NCBI GenBank assembly: GCA_030621945.1
Contig: JAUXGS010000003.1
Location: 1-14,105, forward strand
Direction: 5' to 3'
Length of the DNA: 14,105 nt
DNA from: Methanosarcinales archaeon
Lineage (GTDB): Archaea > Halobacteriota > Syntropharchaeia > Alkanophagales > Methanospirareceae
The notes under the pieces are model-generated. The model was given only the letters and a program-made list of their open reading frames with translations, searched no databases and had not been told where the DNA came from. The translations under genes and the position numbers were made by a program. This document shows positions 12,965-14,105 of the stretch, in pieces (the stretch's first letter is position 1; each line of letters begins with the position of its first letter).

Positions 12965-14105
12965 ATGGTTGGAGCAGGTAAAGAAGGGAGGAAGGATGAA
13001 ACCGCAGAACTCGCTCGTAGAAGGGGCTTTATATGGCAGGCGTTTGAGATTTACGGTGGTGCAGCGGGTTTTTATGATTACGGGCCTTTAGGCGCATTGT
13101 TAAAAAGACGAGTAGAGGGAAAATGGCGAGATTTTTACAGGCGCGAGGGCTTTTACGAGATTGAGACCACGACCATTGCACCGAGGGACATATTTGAGTC
13201 GTCAGGGCACTTGGAGAGCTTTACAGATCCCACAGTGGTATGCAAGAGCTGCAAAAGCGTTTTCCGTGTGGACGAAAATGTGAATGTAGATGTGAAATGC
13301 CCGGAATGTGGTGGAGAGCTTGAAGCATCTGGCGAGTTAAATCTGATGTTCCAGACGAGAATAGGTGTGGCTAAAGGTGAAGGTGACGAACAAGCAGTTA
13401 GGAAAAGCGAAGGCTATCTGAGACCTGAGACTGCACAGGGCATCTTCATCAATTTTCAACGCTTGCTGAAGTTCAACCGTGATAAACTGCCTTTAGGTAT
13501 AATACAAATCGGGAAGGCGTACCGGAATGAGATCTCACCGAGACAAAGCCTTATTCGACTGCGGGAATTTACGCTGGCCGAGGTGGAACTTTTTGTAGAC
13601 CCTGCGGAGAAGAACAACCACCCAAGATTTGGGGAAGTAAAGGATAGAAAGCTGAGGATCGTTCCAAGTGACGGTGAAGCGGAGGAAAAGAGTGTAGAGG
13701 AAGCGGTTAGTCGTGGGATAATTGCAAATGAGTATCTTGGCTATCATATAGCGAGAGTGGATGAGTTCCTGGAGAGCATAGGACTTCCACGCGCTAAATT
13801 ACAATTCCGGCAGCATCTGCCGGATGAGATGGCGCATTATGCAACAGATTGCTGGGATGCCGAGTTCCTTAGTGATAGGTATGGCTGGATGGAGATCGTG
13901 GGTGTAGCGGATCGAGGTGATTATGATCTTTCAGCGCATGCATCGTCTTTGAATGTTGATATGCACGTGCATACCGAGTCCGGGAAGGTAGTACCGCACG
14001 TCATTGAGCCTTCGTTTGGAATAGATCGGATAATTTACGCGTTGCTGGAGAGCGCGCTGTATGAAGAGCAGGTGGGCAAAGAGAAAAGAAAAGTGCTCCA
14101 GTTTA
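12965..14105 (+). CDS. glyS: Glycyl-tRNA synthetase (class II, archaeal/eukaryotic type), 5' part
   Basis: Open from ATG at 12965 to the window end (380 codons), so the C-terminal anticodon-binding domain is missing. It charges tRNA-Gly with glycine in the cytoplasm. Seen are the N-terminal RRGFIWQAFEIYGGAAGFYD and YGPLGALLKRR; motif 1 region REGFYEIETTTIAPRDIFES; an inserted zinc ribbon with CKSC (93, 96) and CPEC (112, 115); the SEGYLRPETAQGIF segment; motif 2 IGKAYRNEISPRQSLIRLRE; and motif 3 EPSFGIDRIIYALLES. All class II signatures are intact. An ATG at 12994 with a stronger GGAGG site is out of frame, so the ATG at 12965 is kept despite a weak ribosome site. It follows the aIF5A group on the same strand with its own likely promoter. 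Confidence 0.96.
   Translation, partial: MVGAGKEGRKDETAELARRRGFIWQAFEIYGGAAGFYDYGPLGALLKRRVEGKWRDFYRREGFYEIETTTIAPRDIFESSGHLESFTDPTVVCKSCKSVFRVDENVNVDVKCPECGGELEASGELNLMFQTRIGVAKGEGDEQAVRKSEGYLRPETAQGIFINFQRLLKFNRDKLPLGIIQIGKAYRNEISPRQSLIRLREFTLAEVELFVDPAEKNNHPRFGEVKDRKLRIVPSDGEAEEKSVEEAVSRGIIANEYLGYHIARVDEFLESIGLPRAKLQFRQHLPDEMAHYATDCWDAEFLSDRYGWMEIVGVADRGDYDLSAHASSLNVDMHVHTESGKVVPHVIEPSFGIDRIIYALLESALYEEQVGKEKRKVLQF

Noticed and set aside
12994..12996. ATG with a strong GGAGG site near the start of glyS
   Set aside because: It is out of frame with the glycyl-tRNA synthetase; the in-frame ATG at 12965 gives the expected N-terminus.

Overview
The window is a compact archaeal chromosome segment, most like a methanogen-related euryarchaeon; a Methanophagales/ANME-1-type or Syntrophoarchaeia-type lineage is my guess, not proven. 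Archaeal markers are a KH/MBL/beta-CASP termination nuclease (aCPSF1/FttA), a proteasome beta subunit, aIF5A with its hypusine lysine, archaeal RibL, the alternative early shikimate pathway (ADTH synthase plus dehydroquinate synthase II), an archaeal glycyl-tRNA synthetase with an inserted zinc ribbon, TATA boxes and GGAGGTGA-like ribosome binding sites. A probable MfnD (methanofuran synthesis) is the main pointer to a methanogenic or methanotrophic lifestyle.

Layout. Bases 1-11085 are almost all minus strand. 1-514 is the N-terminal part of an exported beta-helix protein. 515-1585 is a gene-poor stretch holding a 55-codon relic whose end copies the 3' end of the dehydroquinate synthase II gene, a two-helix membrane protein, and three consecutive hairpins. 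1586-3662 is the aro pair. 3692-4036 holds a 55-bp copy of the 3' end of the aCPSF1 gene, now overlapped by a small ORF in another frame with its own TATA box and Shine-Dalgarno sequence. 3976-5862 is aCPSF1. 6021-7932 is a tight four-gene operon (JAMM protease, ribL, nikR, psmB). 8027-9849 is mfnD preceded by a gene for a protein of three 78-residue repeats. A shared promoter near 9890 drives that pair leftward and, rightward, a 28-residue very basic protein that appears to start at AUU. 10081-11085 is a CNNM/CBS membrane protein.

From 11213 the plus strand carries information-processing genes: aIF5A, a small EF-Tu domain 2-like protein, a four-CBS protein whose start overlaps the previous stop, and the first 380 codons of glyS, which runs off the window.

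The main surprises: (1) two separate genes have a diverged copy of their last 55 or so bases lying just downstream on the same strand; (2) one of these copies is overprinted by a small ORF; (3) a tiny ribosomal-type basic protein with a non-canonical AUU start; (4) an exact 234-bp tandem repeat protein of unknown role; (5) a JAMM protease linked to the proteasome beta gene. I found no tRNA, rRNA, CRISPR array, transposase or integrase in the window.
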